Source: Setomelanomma holmii
Lineage: Eukaryota > Ascomycota > Dothideomycetes > Pleosporales > Phaeosphaeriaceae
Length of the DNA stretch: 64,000 bases
Direction: 5' to 3'
Assembly (NCBI GenBank): GCA_010015745.1
Contig: ML978167.1
Span: forward strand, 310,001 to 374,000
The translations under genes were made by a program, and so were the position numbers. The notes under the pieces are model-generated. The model searched no databases, had not been told where the DNA came from, and saw only the letters and a program-made list of their open reading frames with translations. This document shows positions 34,239 to 44,852 of this stretch, piece by piece. Within the stretch, counting starts at the first letter, position 1. Each line of letters begins with the position of its first letter.

Positions 34239-35461
34239 GCCCACCAATTGCTCTCAGTCGCAGGCGCAAAGCCGTTCTTCAGCCCAGCAATGGCGCCTGA
34301 GTCGCGTGACCGTCTTCGTCTCGTGTGTCCGCTAAATCCGGAATCGTTTCGCACCAAATTTCAGCTTTGTCGCGCCTGTGTCCGGTAGATGAGTAAATGG
34401 ACGCAGCGAACTTGAGAATGAAGCGAGTGTGTGTCTATGTTCTGTTCGAAGACGAAGGAGAGGAAATAAGCGTCGATCGCCTCGTGTCTGGACTTTGCAC
34501 AAGGGTCGTTGGCAGCGGCGGAGGTCTGCTCCTGCGCTGAACATGACGCCCGGGCCAACGACGCAATTCCACCAAGCCCCTGTTCGGCCAACGCGTGGAG
34601 AAATGCCCCACACGTGTAATCTAAATCCATGCCCAACACGTGCTTCCAGAATGCTCGTCGCGTTTCGTTGTGTTGTGTAAACACGCCCGTCATCGGCAGT
34701 GTCAGTTGATCTGCGCTTCAGAAAGTCATAGTAGAAAGCTCCACTGCTTCGTTCGTCGCCTTCGCCGCTTTACTGTACATTTTTGAACCATGCACTCCGT
34801 CAGCAAACGGCTCGTGCGGCCAGGAGCCTTCTACACACGACCCATGCCCAACAGCTATTATGAAGGATCCCATATGCAGCTACCCAGCGCCTCATCACTC
34901 CCTCGCCGAATCATGCACCTTCCCGCGCAGCCACATGCCTTATTAAACGGTGCCGTGCTTCGCCTCTTGCAATGAAGCGAGCAAACTTCAACATCTGGGG
35001 CGATCCTGGATGTTAAGTTCGCGTAAGGGATGGGGATGCTGGTGAGGAAGGCTGTATTAGCCGGCTGAACTTCTTCTTATCTTAACCAAAGTCTGATAGT
35101 TGTTGAATATACTACCATCTGCTAAAGTGCGTGCCACAGTCGACAAGTGTAGATCATATCATGCATTGCTTTGACGCAGCGGCCCCTTTTTTGTGATATG
35201 GTGGTCGTATCTACTGATTCCATCTTGCCTTGCGGAAGTTGCCCGTTCCAGCTACCAAAGCAATGACAGTCGCGGCGAGATCTTTCCAAGATGGTAATGT
35301 GGACCTGCACACCATCACAATTCGAGAACGATTTGCGAGAACCACGAGAGAATCGTCGCGATAGGTATGCATGAGTGATGGCCCAGTCGAGGTCGCGATA
35401 ATTTGCATCCATTTGAGAGGACTAAATATATACATAAAAATTATGTGTGCAAACGCCTCGC
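34239..35461. other. Intergenic, no convincing gene
   Basis: 1.2 kb upstream of the Ras gene. A 61-codon frame at 34790..34975 begins with ATG but lacks any recognisable pattern; I do not support it as a gene. Confidence 0.4.
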
Positions 35462-35818
35462 ATGGTCAGTCCTCCACATGGTCCAACAGCAGTTCCGAAC
35501 TTGATAGACTGCAACCAAGATGCCCCATCATATCCCGTCCCACCAAAACCCAGAGAGAAAGAAAGGTTGCCCGCTACGCAAGAGGAGTTTCAAGAAATAG
35601 CGCGATTCGCACAAGCTCGCAGACAAAAGTACAGCCCATCGTCTACAAGCACCAGCGGGACTACCGCTCAAACGACCGTGGTTCGAAGCAATAGTCTAGA
35701 AGAAAGGTCATGGGGTATCGTTCATACTGGGTTTCCGACCAGGCAAGAGACAGAAAGAAAAAGGAGAAATGAAAGGTTGGAAAGCTGCTTCTCAGGAATC
35801 GGGTTCTGTGACTTCTGA
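35462..35818 (+). CDS. Candidate small hydrophilic protein
   Basis: An ATG-started frame of 118 residues, rich in Pro, Arg, Glu and Ser (VPPKPREKERLP, EEFQEIARFAQARRQKYSP, RQETERKRRNERLE). Composition and the paired-charge helix pattern look like a real protein rather than noise, but no family is recognised. It is convergent with WC-1 and its last 27 bases overlap the end of the WC-1 coding sequence, which is unusual for a fungal gene and lowers my confidence. A missing 5' exon is possible. Confidence 0.3.
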   Translation: MVSPPHGPTAVPNLIDCNQDAPSYPVPPKPREKERLPATQEEFQEIARFAQARRQKYSPSSTSTSGTTAQTTVVRSNSLEERSWGIVHTGFPTRQETERKRRNERLESCFSGIGFCDF

Positions 35819-38800
35819 TATACTTGGTGGAGGGATGAATCCTTGTGGCGCACTCTCTGTGCGGGGTGCTTTTGCCGCATGAGGCTCATCAACAGTGCCC
35901 TGAGTTGGCGATCGCTTGGTGTGGCTGAGCGTCGCCGCGGGATTCGACGAAATTTGTTCTTTCTCGGATGTCTTGTTGGGCAAGATTGTGGGGTTATTTT
36001 GATGGTGTCGTGGTGAAGCACTTTTCTTGCTCTTATCGCTTGCTGCAGACGATGTTCGAGGTGACACACGCCCTTGCTACAGAAGAACGACAGTCAGTCT
36101 GAGGTCGCCATTTGAAGCCTTATTTGAATAGACATACCTGCTTTGCCCATCGTAGCCCGCAAGAATTGCACAAGTCTCGGTTGCCAGAAGGTCCTCTCCG
36201 CCACTCGGGCGTCGTTCTGGTATGACAATTCGCGCAGTCTTTCTGCAACTGACCAGCACCCTTTCTCCGCTTTCGCTTTTTTTTCGCTGCGAGCAAGCTC
36301 TGCACCTCCTCTGCCAGATATCGATTCCGCTTCTCCATTTGACGCAGCTCATATTGCCAACTTGTGCTCCGCGTGGTTTTTAGCTCATCGAACACATTGT
36401 CGTCCGACGCTAAACTTTGATCTTGGTGCCCGAGCTGCAATCCATTGTGTCCAGCATATGTCATGGCCGACTCTTCTGTGGTCACGAAGCGCGGATTGCT
36501 AGACGTCGTGGTAAGCGGGGTGTTCGATCCTCCATTTACCGATGCATGATAAGGGGACGCCATTGTGAGCTGCGTGGGCCCAGAATGAGACGATTCGCCT
36601 GAAGGCCGCTCTTTGTTGTGGTACATGGAAAGTCGGTTGGTTGAGCTGTGCCTTGAGTATTTCAGTAACCGCGTCTGGCCAACAACGAATGTCGGTTTCT
36701 GTCCTTCGGTAGCATCTCCAGGGTAGATAGTGGTGAAGGCTTGAAGGACTTGGCCTCTCTTGTTTATCATCTCGTGCTTGACCTCGCCCTTTCTCCCAGC
36801 TCTTGCAAGTTCGAGAATACGACCAAAGTTGATCTTCGATTCCTGGCGCATCAGCGACTGAATGCTGGTTCCCACAAGATCTTCGGGCTGCTTATCTAGC
36901 AGCTGTCGAACATTCGACGAGACAAACAAGAACATGCCGGACGTGGACATCTTAGTCCACAATTCATTGTCGCCTACACCACCACTCTCACGTACAATCG
37001 CCTTGCTGAGCGTGTAGACTGGGCGTTCCCGGCCAACTAAGATGATGCACTTGCGGCCCTTGCCTTGTTCGGTATGAAGTGATCCATGACCCTCGAACCA
37101 CATGTAGCCGCTCTTTTTCCGCCGTATTCTGAAGACGACATTTACGGAACCACCATTTGTCGTCTCTTTTAATTCTCGAGTAACAGGGACAATGTCGCTC
37201 GGATGGCAGACTGAAGACAGAGCTGTGCCGATCAACTCGCTCGGATCGTACTCCAATATCCTGTTGCTAGATGGCGACAAATATAGGAAAAGTCCCTTGA
37301 GCGACAACACATGAACGACGTCGTCGGTGTTCTCCAGAAGAACTTTGTCCCAGATTCTTCGTGTGATGTCTGAATCTCCAGAACCGCTATATGTCGCAAG
37401 CACATTGGAAACTTCGTCCTTCGAAATGGTCTGGCCCTGTTCAGGCTGCGGTTTCTGTGCGTCGTTGAACACGTAGCTCGGCATAGACATTCCACGTTGG
37501 TAATTCACTCTGTATGAGCCGTCTACGCTGGTCAGCACCATGATAACGTTCGCGGCATGCAGTCCCACTCACCAGTGTTTTTGTTTGTCATGGCCCCTGG
37601 CTGCTCCACGAGATCGACCTGGAAGCCCACAAAGAACTTGATAGGACCGCCGGGCTCCCATGCAATGGGAATCATGGTGAGCAAATTCATGAATGGCTGT
37701 CCACCTCTCCGATAGTTTATCAAACTGATCTGCGCCTCTGCCCTAGAGTTGACCATGTTCTTGAGGTAGAGGACAGAATCATCGTCCACGTACTTGCGCT
37801 TGATGCCAGACTCGACTTTTCCGTCGGGCGATTGCAGAAATCGACAATTTCTACCGAGGATCATATGTCTGGTGTATCCGGTAAGTCGCTCGAAATTGTC
37901 CGAGCAATATACGATGGGGATATCATCCATTTCGGCATCGCACACAACAAAAGCGCATGACAAGTCTACGGAGCCGATGTCGATCTGGGGATCAGGCCTA
38001 GTTGCTACTCGCATGAGCACACCCAGCATGTCGAATCCGGTTGATGAATATGCATTTTTGAACTGAGTCTTCATATGGGGATTTGAGTGCATCGTGGACG
38101 GAAAGCCGCCGGTTGGTGGGTTCCACTGCACTTTGGTGTCGCTCATCTGGTTCATACGTTCCTTAGATAGATCAAGTCCTGGTTCCTGCTGAATAGGCTG
38201 TTGGTTCTTGAGCGACGCCAGACTCATCTGAGTGGGCAGATTCGCGCTTTTCGACGATGAGTGCGGTTCACTATGAGGCCTGGAGTTGGAGCGCATGCTG
38301 GTTTGGTCCTGACTGCTGCTGCGGCTGGGCATACCAGATGCGCCTGACCGTCCCTCAGGAGTGTTGCTCATCGATGACTGCTTGAACACATCCAGAGATT
38401 GTAATGCGGGTATTGGTCCGTCCTGGTTGGGTGCAGGCATGGGCCCTATGAATTCTTGACTGACAGGAGAGTCCATCATCTGCGTGTTGAATTGGTTGTT
38501 GGGAAGAAGGCTCATGTCGCTCTGCAACATGTTGAGTGAGTCGTCCATGTCCATGGACATGTTCATGCCGTTGGGGTACGGGCTCATGTCCATCTCGAGA
38601 GAGGCATTCGGGTGCATAGGAGAAGCGTATGCGGATCCAGGCGCAGCCATGGTAGAGAAGGGAGAGTTCTGGCCCTGGAACTGTGTGTTTATTGCCAGGT
38701 CGGCGGCATTGTGCCTTTCATTTTGCAGCTCGCGAGTCGTCCGAGGAAAGGTGGGATTGTTGCGCATCATGTCCTCCATGCCTGCTGCTTGCATGTCGAA

Positions 38801-39067
38801 CTGAAAGTCGTCCACACCACTTGGATCTCCGAAGTTCAGCATGGATAGTCTTCTGTTTTCGGGCGAGCCCATCTGGATCTGCTGGGGGCGCGTATTGGCG
38901 TAGACGGGCATGCTCCGCCGCCGCACGTTTTCCATCTTGTCGTTCTGGCTCACGATGTCGTCGAGCGTCATAGCCGAGTTGTTCATGCCATTGCCCATAC
39001 TGTCCATCATCGTGGCCCCGTTCGATGGATAGGCTCGCATCGGGTAGGGGTAGCCGTTGCCGTTCAT
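35792..39067 (-). CDS. wc-1: White collar 1, blue-light receptor and GATA factor
   Basis: Blue-light photoreceptor and transcription factor; with WC-2 it activates light-induced and clock genes in the nucleus. Three exons: 37573..39067, 36138..37522 and 35792..36076 (1,054 residues). The first exon holds a Met/Asn/Ser-rich N-terminus, then a LOV domain with the flavin-adduct motif GRNCRFLQSP (Cys at about 408) and NYRRGGQPFMNLL. Exon 2 carries a PAS domain at about 560-665 (VLLENTDDVVHVLSLKG, RKKSGYMWFEGHGS), another at about 690-800, a basic region (KKKRKRRKGAG) and a GATA zinc finger CANC-x18-CNSC near the exon end. Exon 3 adds the C-terminal tail starting GRVSPRTSS. No long polyglutamine tract like that of Neurospora WC-1 is present. 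All domains look intact, so the organism should sense blue light. It is divergent from the MRP S2 gene. Confidence 0.96.
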
Positions 39068-39887
39068 GGCGGGCGCATCGATGGCGACTACCCTTCAGCT
39101 GGAGAAAAGAGAAGAGACGGCAGTGGTGAGAGCTACGAGAGACGCGGTCGCATTGCAGGTTGTAACAGCGGTGGCAGGTGTCAGTGTGCGCGGGGGCGGG
39201 CAACAACTGCAGGTTCGGTAACGGGCTATCCCAAGGGCCACAGACGGCGACTGCAGAGCCCTCGTGGCGGGTTGTTGTCGAGTGGTGATCCGGGGCGATG
39301 GGTTGAGTTTCGGTGCGGTCGTGAGCTGGAAAGGTGCGAGTGCGAGGGGTGCAGACGACGATGAACGGCTAAGCCAAGAGCAACAGCACTCGAGGCCTCC
39401 GGCGCTACGTTGCCTCTGGTCTGGTGTTAAGATGGAGGGCACAAAGCAGAGCAGCCACCCGCATCCGCAGGCTCGGAGACACGAACTTTATCTCAGCAGA
39501 GTGGGGGGGGTGGATGCGACCTATGGAATTCTCTATGGGCATGTATGGGATTCTACAGAGCCGCATGGTCTGCGGTCGAAACACCAGGGGCTCGCACGAG
39601 TTGACGCCACCGTTTAACCTCCCAATGCTTCGCGCAACGTTTCTTTGAACTTTTGATGGACCCTGCGACGCTCTTGACTTCCAGGGGTTCATCGCACGTC
39701 GTCATCAACTCACCCAATCAGGCAGTCTGTATTCGGTCTAGCGCCCACGCGACATCTGGAGGCTTGGCGGAGCTCACGGTTGTGGAGCATGTGCGCAGGG
39801 GACTTTCGACATTTTGAAGCTTGACACCGCAATGCACCGCGCGGGCCTGGACACGATGCAATTGGCGTGAATCGCTTTCACCTCGAC
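39068..39887. promoter_or_regulatory. Divergent promoter, wc-1 and MRP S2
   Basis: 820 bp between the start codons of wc-1 (minus) and the mitochondrial ribosomal protein S2 gene (plus). Near 39500 is a run of eight G. The wc-1 side probably contains a long 5' UTR. No specific light-response element could be assigned. Confidence 0.5.
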
Positions 39888-41160
39888 ATGATTATACGAC
39901 GAGCCATTGGCGCATGCCCCCGGGCTGTTGCGCGAAGCTCGCCTCGACCGCTGCGACGATTTCTTTCCTCCACAGCCGAATCAATCGAATCATCAGCGCA
40001 GAACAGCCTGAAGCAGCTGCCATCAATACATGCACTACTCAACGCAGACGGAGACCAATTTGTCCCTGCCGTGGACCCCGAGACACATGGAACAGTAGCA
40101 TCGGCAACAGACAATGTTGCTGAGCAGTACTACCTCTTCAAACAGCAGGGTACTTTGGCTGCATCTGCACTGCACCGAATCCATTCACTGACCTCCCCCA
40201 GAACAGCGGCTGAAGACTTTGGGCAGCGACATTGCACCCCACTACAAACCCCATACACTCCTGACTCACCCTCCCTCACCCGCCGACGTCACCCTCGAGC
40301 TGCTTCTTGCATCCGAAGCCCACCAGGGCCATGTCACTTCCATATGGAATCCCGCCAACGCCCGCTACATCCACGGCATAAGACAAGGCGTCCACATCAT
40401 CTCACTCGAGGTCACGGCAGCTCACTTACGGCGGTCCGCCAAAGTGGTACAGGAGGTATGCAGAAGAGGCGGCATGGTGCTATTCGTGGGCACACGCGAT
40501 GGCCAGGACAGGGCTGTAGCTCGAGCTGCTGAGCTGGCGAAAGGGTATCACCTGTTCGAGCGCTGGATACCGGGAAGCATCACCAACGGACAGCAGATCT
40601 TGGGCAGGTGTAAGACGAAGGTGGTCAATGAGCTGGACGAGGAAGTTCCCGGCTTTGACGAGCAACTGTACGACCGGCCGGTGCTGCGTCCAGACTTGGT
40701 CGTCTGCCTCAATCCACTTGAGAACTACGTACTGCTGCACGAGTGTGCACTAAATAATATACCGACCATCGGTGTTATTGATACAAACGCTGATCCGACA
40801 TGGGTCACGTACCCCATCCCAGCCAACGACGACAGTCTCCGCTGCATACAAGTCATCGCAGGCGTTCTCGGTCGAGCTGGCGAAGCAGGGCAAAAGCAGC
40901 GTCTCGCCGCAGCCGCAAAGGGCAATATCACTTACCGCCCTGCCAAGGGCCTGGTGATGCCAGAAGCTGAGGAAGGCGAAGCAGTAACGATAGAATCAAA
41001 GAGTAACAGCGGGAGACCGAGGCGAGATGACGGTGCTGCAGAGCCATCTGTAAACAAAGACATCAGGGACACTGACGAACTGGCTGAGAAGTTAGATGAG
41101 GTGAACAATCATGAAGACCATAGAGTCAGGGGAGGCAGGGATTTGAAGGCGTCTGCGTAG
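39888..41160 (+). CDS. MRP4: Mitochondrial small-subunit ribosomal protein S2
   Basis: Component of the mitochondrial ribosome small subunit (bacterial S2 family, yeast Mrp4). Two exons, 39888..40149 and 40202..41160 (406 residues). Residues 1-35 are an Arg-rich mitochondrial presequence (MIIRRAIGACPRAVARSSPR). S2 signatures: HYKPHTLLTHPPS variant of the HxGH region, PYIHGIRQGVHIISLEVT-like strand (YIHGIRQGVHIISLE), GTRDGQDRAVARAAE, RWIPGSITN and a strongly conserved VLRPDLVVCLNPLENYVLLHECALNNIPTIGVIDTNADP-type core, including IPTIGVIDTNADPTWVTYPIP. The intron has a GTACTT donor and a CTGAC branch. A hydrophilic C-terminal extension of about 90 residues is beyond bacterial S2. An upstream GTG would add seven residues, but the ATG is preferred. 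Confidence 0.95.
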
Positions 41161-41363
41161 GCATGGAATCTGCACTGTAGCATTCATGTATCATAGACAT
41201 GTATAGCATCATAAACGGAGTTATGTATTACATGCCTTCATGACGAGCTAAGTATTATTATATGTGCACATTTATTGATATGCACAATGCCATCAATAAT
41301 AACCTGGTCGGGAGAAACGTCCTCGTGCAATCAAGCCACAACAGTGCTCTCCAATCCATCCTT

Positions 41364-43230
41364 CTAATCCAAATCATCCGCACTCGTCTCCGCCACCTTC
41401 TTCGTCGGCACCGCCTCCTCCGCCTTCTTCTGCGGATAAAACGCCAACTGCCCACCCGCACTCAGCACGCCCATGCGATCATACAACGTCCTCGCCCTAA
41501 CAAATGGATCCAGTTTCCAGTAATTCTGCCTCATTTCCTCGGCCACCTGATCGCGCTCTCTCCGCCTCTCATCCGTATTTTCACCACTACTACCCTCATG
41601 CACCCACCCCTGCACCACATTCTCATACCTCCTCACAAGCTCCACCCTCTCTTCCTCCAACCTTTTCTTACCCTGCTCATCGCTCATTTTCGCGTTTTCG
41701 CCAGGCACGGGTTCCGGGTATTCATAGGTCCATTTTTCGTCTCCGCCGAGTTCGGTTGGTATTTGCGATCTGGGCACGAAATTTGCCAGCTCGTCGATGG
41801 TCTTGGCGAAATGTACTTTGCCGGCGACGACAGGGTCGAGCCAGCCGCGGATGATGCTCCAGATGGCGTTGAAGACCCAGGGGGCTTTGAAGACGAGTAC
41901 GGTGCCGAGGGACTCGGGGTAGTTTGCTTCGAAGCATTTGATCATGAATTTGACGGGGGTGTAGTCCATGTTGGCCATGGAGAAGTCGGTCATGTCGAAG
42001 ACGATGGTCTACGAGTCGATTAATGTTTCTGCTGCGGCATGTGCGGCCTTAGGTGTCTGGACTTACTGCTGTGTCAATTGGCGGCCTCAAGAGCATCCGC
42101 GCTGTCTCGATGGTATAGACTGTGAAGCGTTCCAGACTTTCTTCTGTCTGCTCGCCTGCTTTGTGCAGTCGCGCGCGCACAAAACACATTGGTCGTCCTT
42201 CCTTGTCAAGGCCGTGTAGGAAACTCTTGCCCATGCGTAGTTGTATTAGGAAGTCCTCGGCGTTCTTCTTGACCTTCGCATCACTTGACTTTGTATCTTC
42301 CAGTGCTTTCAACTCGCCGTTCTTCACAATGTCGTCGTCAACATGCATCTCATCTAACCTCCACTTCATGGTTGAGATCATCATGACGAGCGCCTTGTCT
42401 ACGTCCCACTTTCTCGCGCGCAGAAACCGCAGGAGCAGAGCATCAGGGTGGTCATGTTTCACCATACTCCAGAACGCCCTCCGTAGCTCTTCAGGTGGAG
42501 TATTCGCTATCGCAGCCTTGAAGTCGGCATGTTGACCAAACTTGTCGTCTTCTGCAGATATCGAGAGTGAATTGATATCTGAAGGTGTCGAAGTGCCAGT
42601 TCCCGAGGGTGTTGAGGATCTTGAATCTGTGCTCTTGTCGTCCTTGTGCCGCCTAAACACATTCAACCGGCTCTTCTTCTTATCCTTCTTTCCGTCCTTC
42701 TCTGACTCAGCTATACTTGGTGTGGCTGTTGTCGACGCTGGTGTAGGTGTCTCGGTGCCGTTGACTTCTTCCACAGCCACATCGACTCCGAATACCTTCA
42801 TTGTCAGCGCCCATAGCTCGCGCAATTTCGTCTCTTCTACGGCCGTGAGCGTTCCCGGTCGACCGGGTGGGGTGTTAGGCACCATGACAAGAAGTGAGTC
42901 CGTGAGGTCAGTGACGTCGAATTGCGCCGCTGAGTCGCGTCTTTCTGGCTTTCTTTCGGGAGACTTCTTAACCAGAGGAACAAGTAGCGCGCCGCCCAGT
43001 GCAATACCGACAACTAATGCAGCCGTCCAAAATCCCGTCCCACTTGTCTTGAGGTCAGCCGGCGCAGTCCTGAGTTCGTGATGTCGTCTGCTGTATGCGC
43101 AAGTATTCGATGTGAGTTTTACAGGACGTGGTATGAAATGCTTGGTGGAGTGTATGGAAGGGCGATACTTGAGCACTGAAGTAGTCGCAGTATGGAGTAA
43201 TCTTCTGTGCGGTTGTGCGCGGAGGGACAT
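41364..43230 (-). CDS. Sec14-like CRAL-TRIO protein, mitochondrially addressed
   Basis: Lipid-binding/transfer protein of the Sec14 family, close in pattern to yeast Csr1/Sfh2. Two exons, 42067..43230 and 41364..42008 (602 residues). Domains: CRAL-TRIO N-terminal helices (LLRFLRARKWDVDKALVMM), then the lipid-binding lobe with FTVYTIETARMLL, TIVFDMTDFSMANMDYTPVKFMI, YPESLGTVLVFKAPWVFNAIW and KVHFAKTIDELANFV. The N-terminus is unusual: an Arg-rich presequence of about 50 residues (MSLRAQPHRRLLHTATTS) followed by a single membrane segment (FWTAALVVGIALGGALLVPLV) at about 70-90, which suggests insertion in the mitochondrial inner membrane. The start is the ATG at 43230; a GTG 60 bases upstream was rejected. 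A Ser/Thr/Pro-rich linker separates the anchor from the lipid domain. Confidence 0.9.
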
Positions 43231-43687
43231 GAGCAGGCGGCTGAGCACACTAAGAGCACGGTATGTAATCGTGTGCTTACTGTACGACACGGTAACTTCG
43301 TAGAAGAGGATCCGGGTAACTCGGAGGGGCTATTGTAGATCCAAATTGCTTGAGGGGGGGGGGCTCTTGCACGCGACGCCAGATACTGACGTAATAAGGT
43401 GCTAGGAACAGCGTGGTAGGCGACCGTACCTGAGCAGTATACGGAATACAGAATGTTTGCGATAGGGCGATGCTGTGCGGCGTCGAGTTTCTGTGTGCTG
43501 GAGCGTCATCGACTGGGTTGGGCTCGTAAGGCTGAGTGCAGGTGTGGGGCACGCGTGGGCGGCGGCTTCCCTTGTTGATGCTGCCAAACGCTTGCAGCTG
43601 CCCCTCGAGACCACGCGTTCGACCACCACACACTGTGCCCCAACTTGATCGCCGCAACCAATTGAGCAAAGGAGCGTATATCTGACC
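43231..43687. promoter_or_regulatory. Divergent promoter, CRAL-TRIO and DAM1
   Basis: About 460 bp between the start codons. A run of ten G lies at 43354..43363. No further element assigned. Confidence 0.4.
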
Positions 43688-44471
43688 ATGGCTTCAACAA
43701 CTCCTACGCGTTCGTCACCAATATCTGCGCAAGGTCGGACGATCCACTGACTTCTCCATGTCCAGGCGACCCGCCTTCCCATCGGCAGCGCACGCGCAGT
43801 AAATCGCCCCGAAGTCGCCCGACTACGCCTCTACGTCCGTCGTCCAGATCTTCACTACGCGACAGTGTCCAACGTGGCCGTGGCGCTGCGTCTTCTAGCA
43901 ATGCACTCGAAGGTCTCCAGGATGGTTTCGCAGAGCTGAGTGACGCCATGGCCGATCTAGAACAGAACTTTATGCAGCTTCAGTTGATGCACGAGAGCTT
44001 GGCACGATTTTCAGAGAGTTTCGCGGGCTTCTTATACGGGATGAACATGAATGCGTTTTGTGTGGACTTTCCCGAGGTATGCATGCTCGGTAGAGAAGAG
44101 TCGCCGACGTTGTGCTTGTGACTGATGGTAGTATATAGGCACCCGTTGCGGAGTCCTTCAAAAGACCACAGAATCACCCCGACCTTGGTGCGACCAATTT
44201 CAATCGGAGCCAGGGGCCAGAGGATATGGAGGCGACCTTCCTCACGACCGACACGTCCTTCGTGGAGAATCCGCCGAGCAGTAGAATATCCTCCAAGTTC
44301 CAGACACCCCAGACACCAGCGCCAGCTTCGAAAACAGCTTGCAGGGGACGAGGTGGAATCCCTCGAGCAGGTCGAGGAGGTGGTATACCTGTACGAGGCG
44401 GCACGAGAGGCGGAAGAGGTGGCAGTGGTATCGCTCGAGGTTCGGCTGCAAGGGGTCGTGGCGCGCGCTGA
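43688..44471 (+). CDS. DAM1: DASH complex subunit Dam1
   Basis: Kinetochore protein; the DASH/Dam1 ring couples kinetochores to spindle microtubules. Three exons: 43688..43733, 43766..44076 and 44139..44471 (229 residues). The first intron is only 32 nt but its removal gives a continuous protein; it is not present in the track of single-frame readings. The Dam1 core is unmistakable at about residues 65-125: LSDAMADLEQNFMQLQLMHE, SLARFSESFAGFLYGMNMNAFCVDFPEAP. The N-terminus is Ser/Arg/Pro-rich and the C-terminus is a Gly/Arg-rich tail (RGRGGIPRAGRGGGIPVRGG), longer than needed for the core and likely an RNA- or microtubule-interacting arm. No neighbour is functionally related. Confidence 0.93.
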
Positions 44472-44852
44472 TGAAATGAGGAAGATGTGAAAGCAAATGA
44501 TACGCCACAAGATATGAAATAAATGCATCAGGTGTTGCAATTTCATGATTATAGGTAATCTATTGACTCGTTAAGGTTGTCTAGGTTCAATCACTTCAAT
44601 GCAGTGCCACACTGTGCAACCACGTCAAGCTACTCCCGAGGTACAGCTCCGCTGTTGATCCGTTCCATCAAGATTACACGCTTCGAAATGCATGAGAGTG
44701 TAAATGCAGCAATCCAGGCTGTCTCCAGTCCGTACGTGTGGGGTATCACTGCAGTGGTATCATAAATCAGAAATGCATGAGGTCGTCGAGAAGAGAAAAC
44801 ATAAGTCTCAGGATCTGCAAGCCAGGCATCGTGCGTGCCTCCGGAGACCCGC
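44472..44852. other. Convergent intergenic region
   Basis: 380 bp between the ends of DAM1 and the Ytp1-like gene. No feature recognised. Confidence 0.45.

Noticed and set aside
34790..34975. 61-codon ATG ORF between Ras and wc-1
   Set aside because: Short, no pattern and no context; length is within chance expectation.
43231..43290. Upstream GTG-started extension of the CRAL-TRIO protein
   Set aside because: GTG is not a normal fungal start; the ATG at 43230 begins directly with a typical mitochondrial leader.
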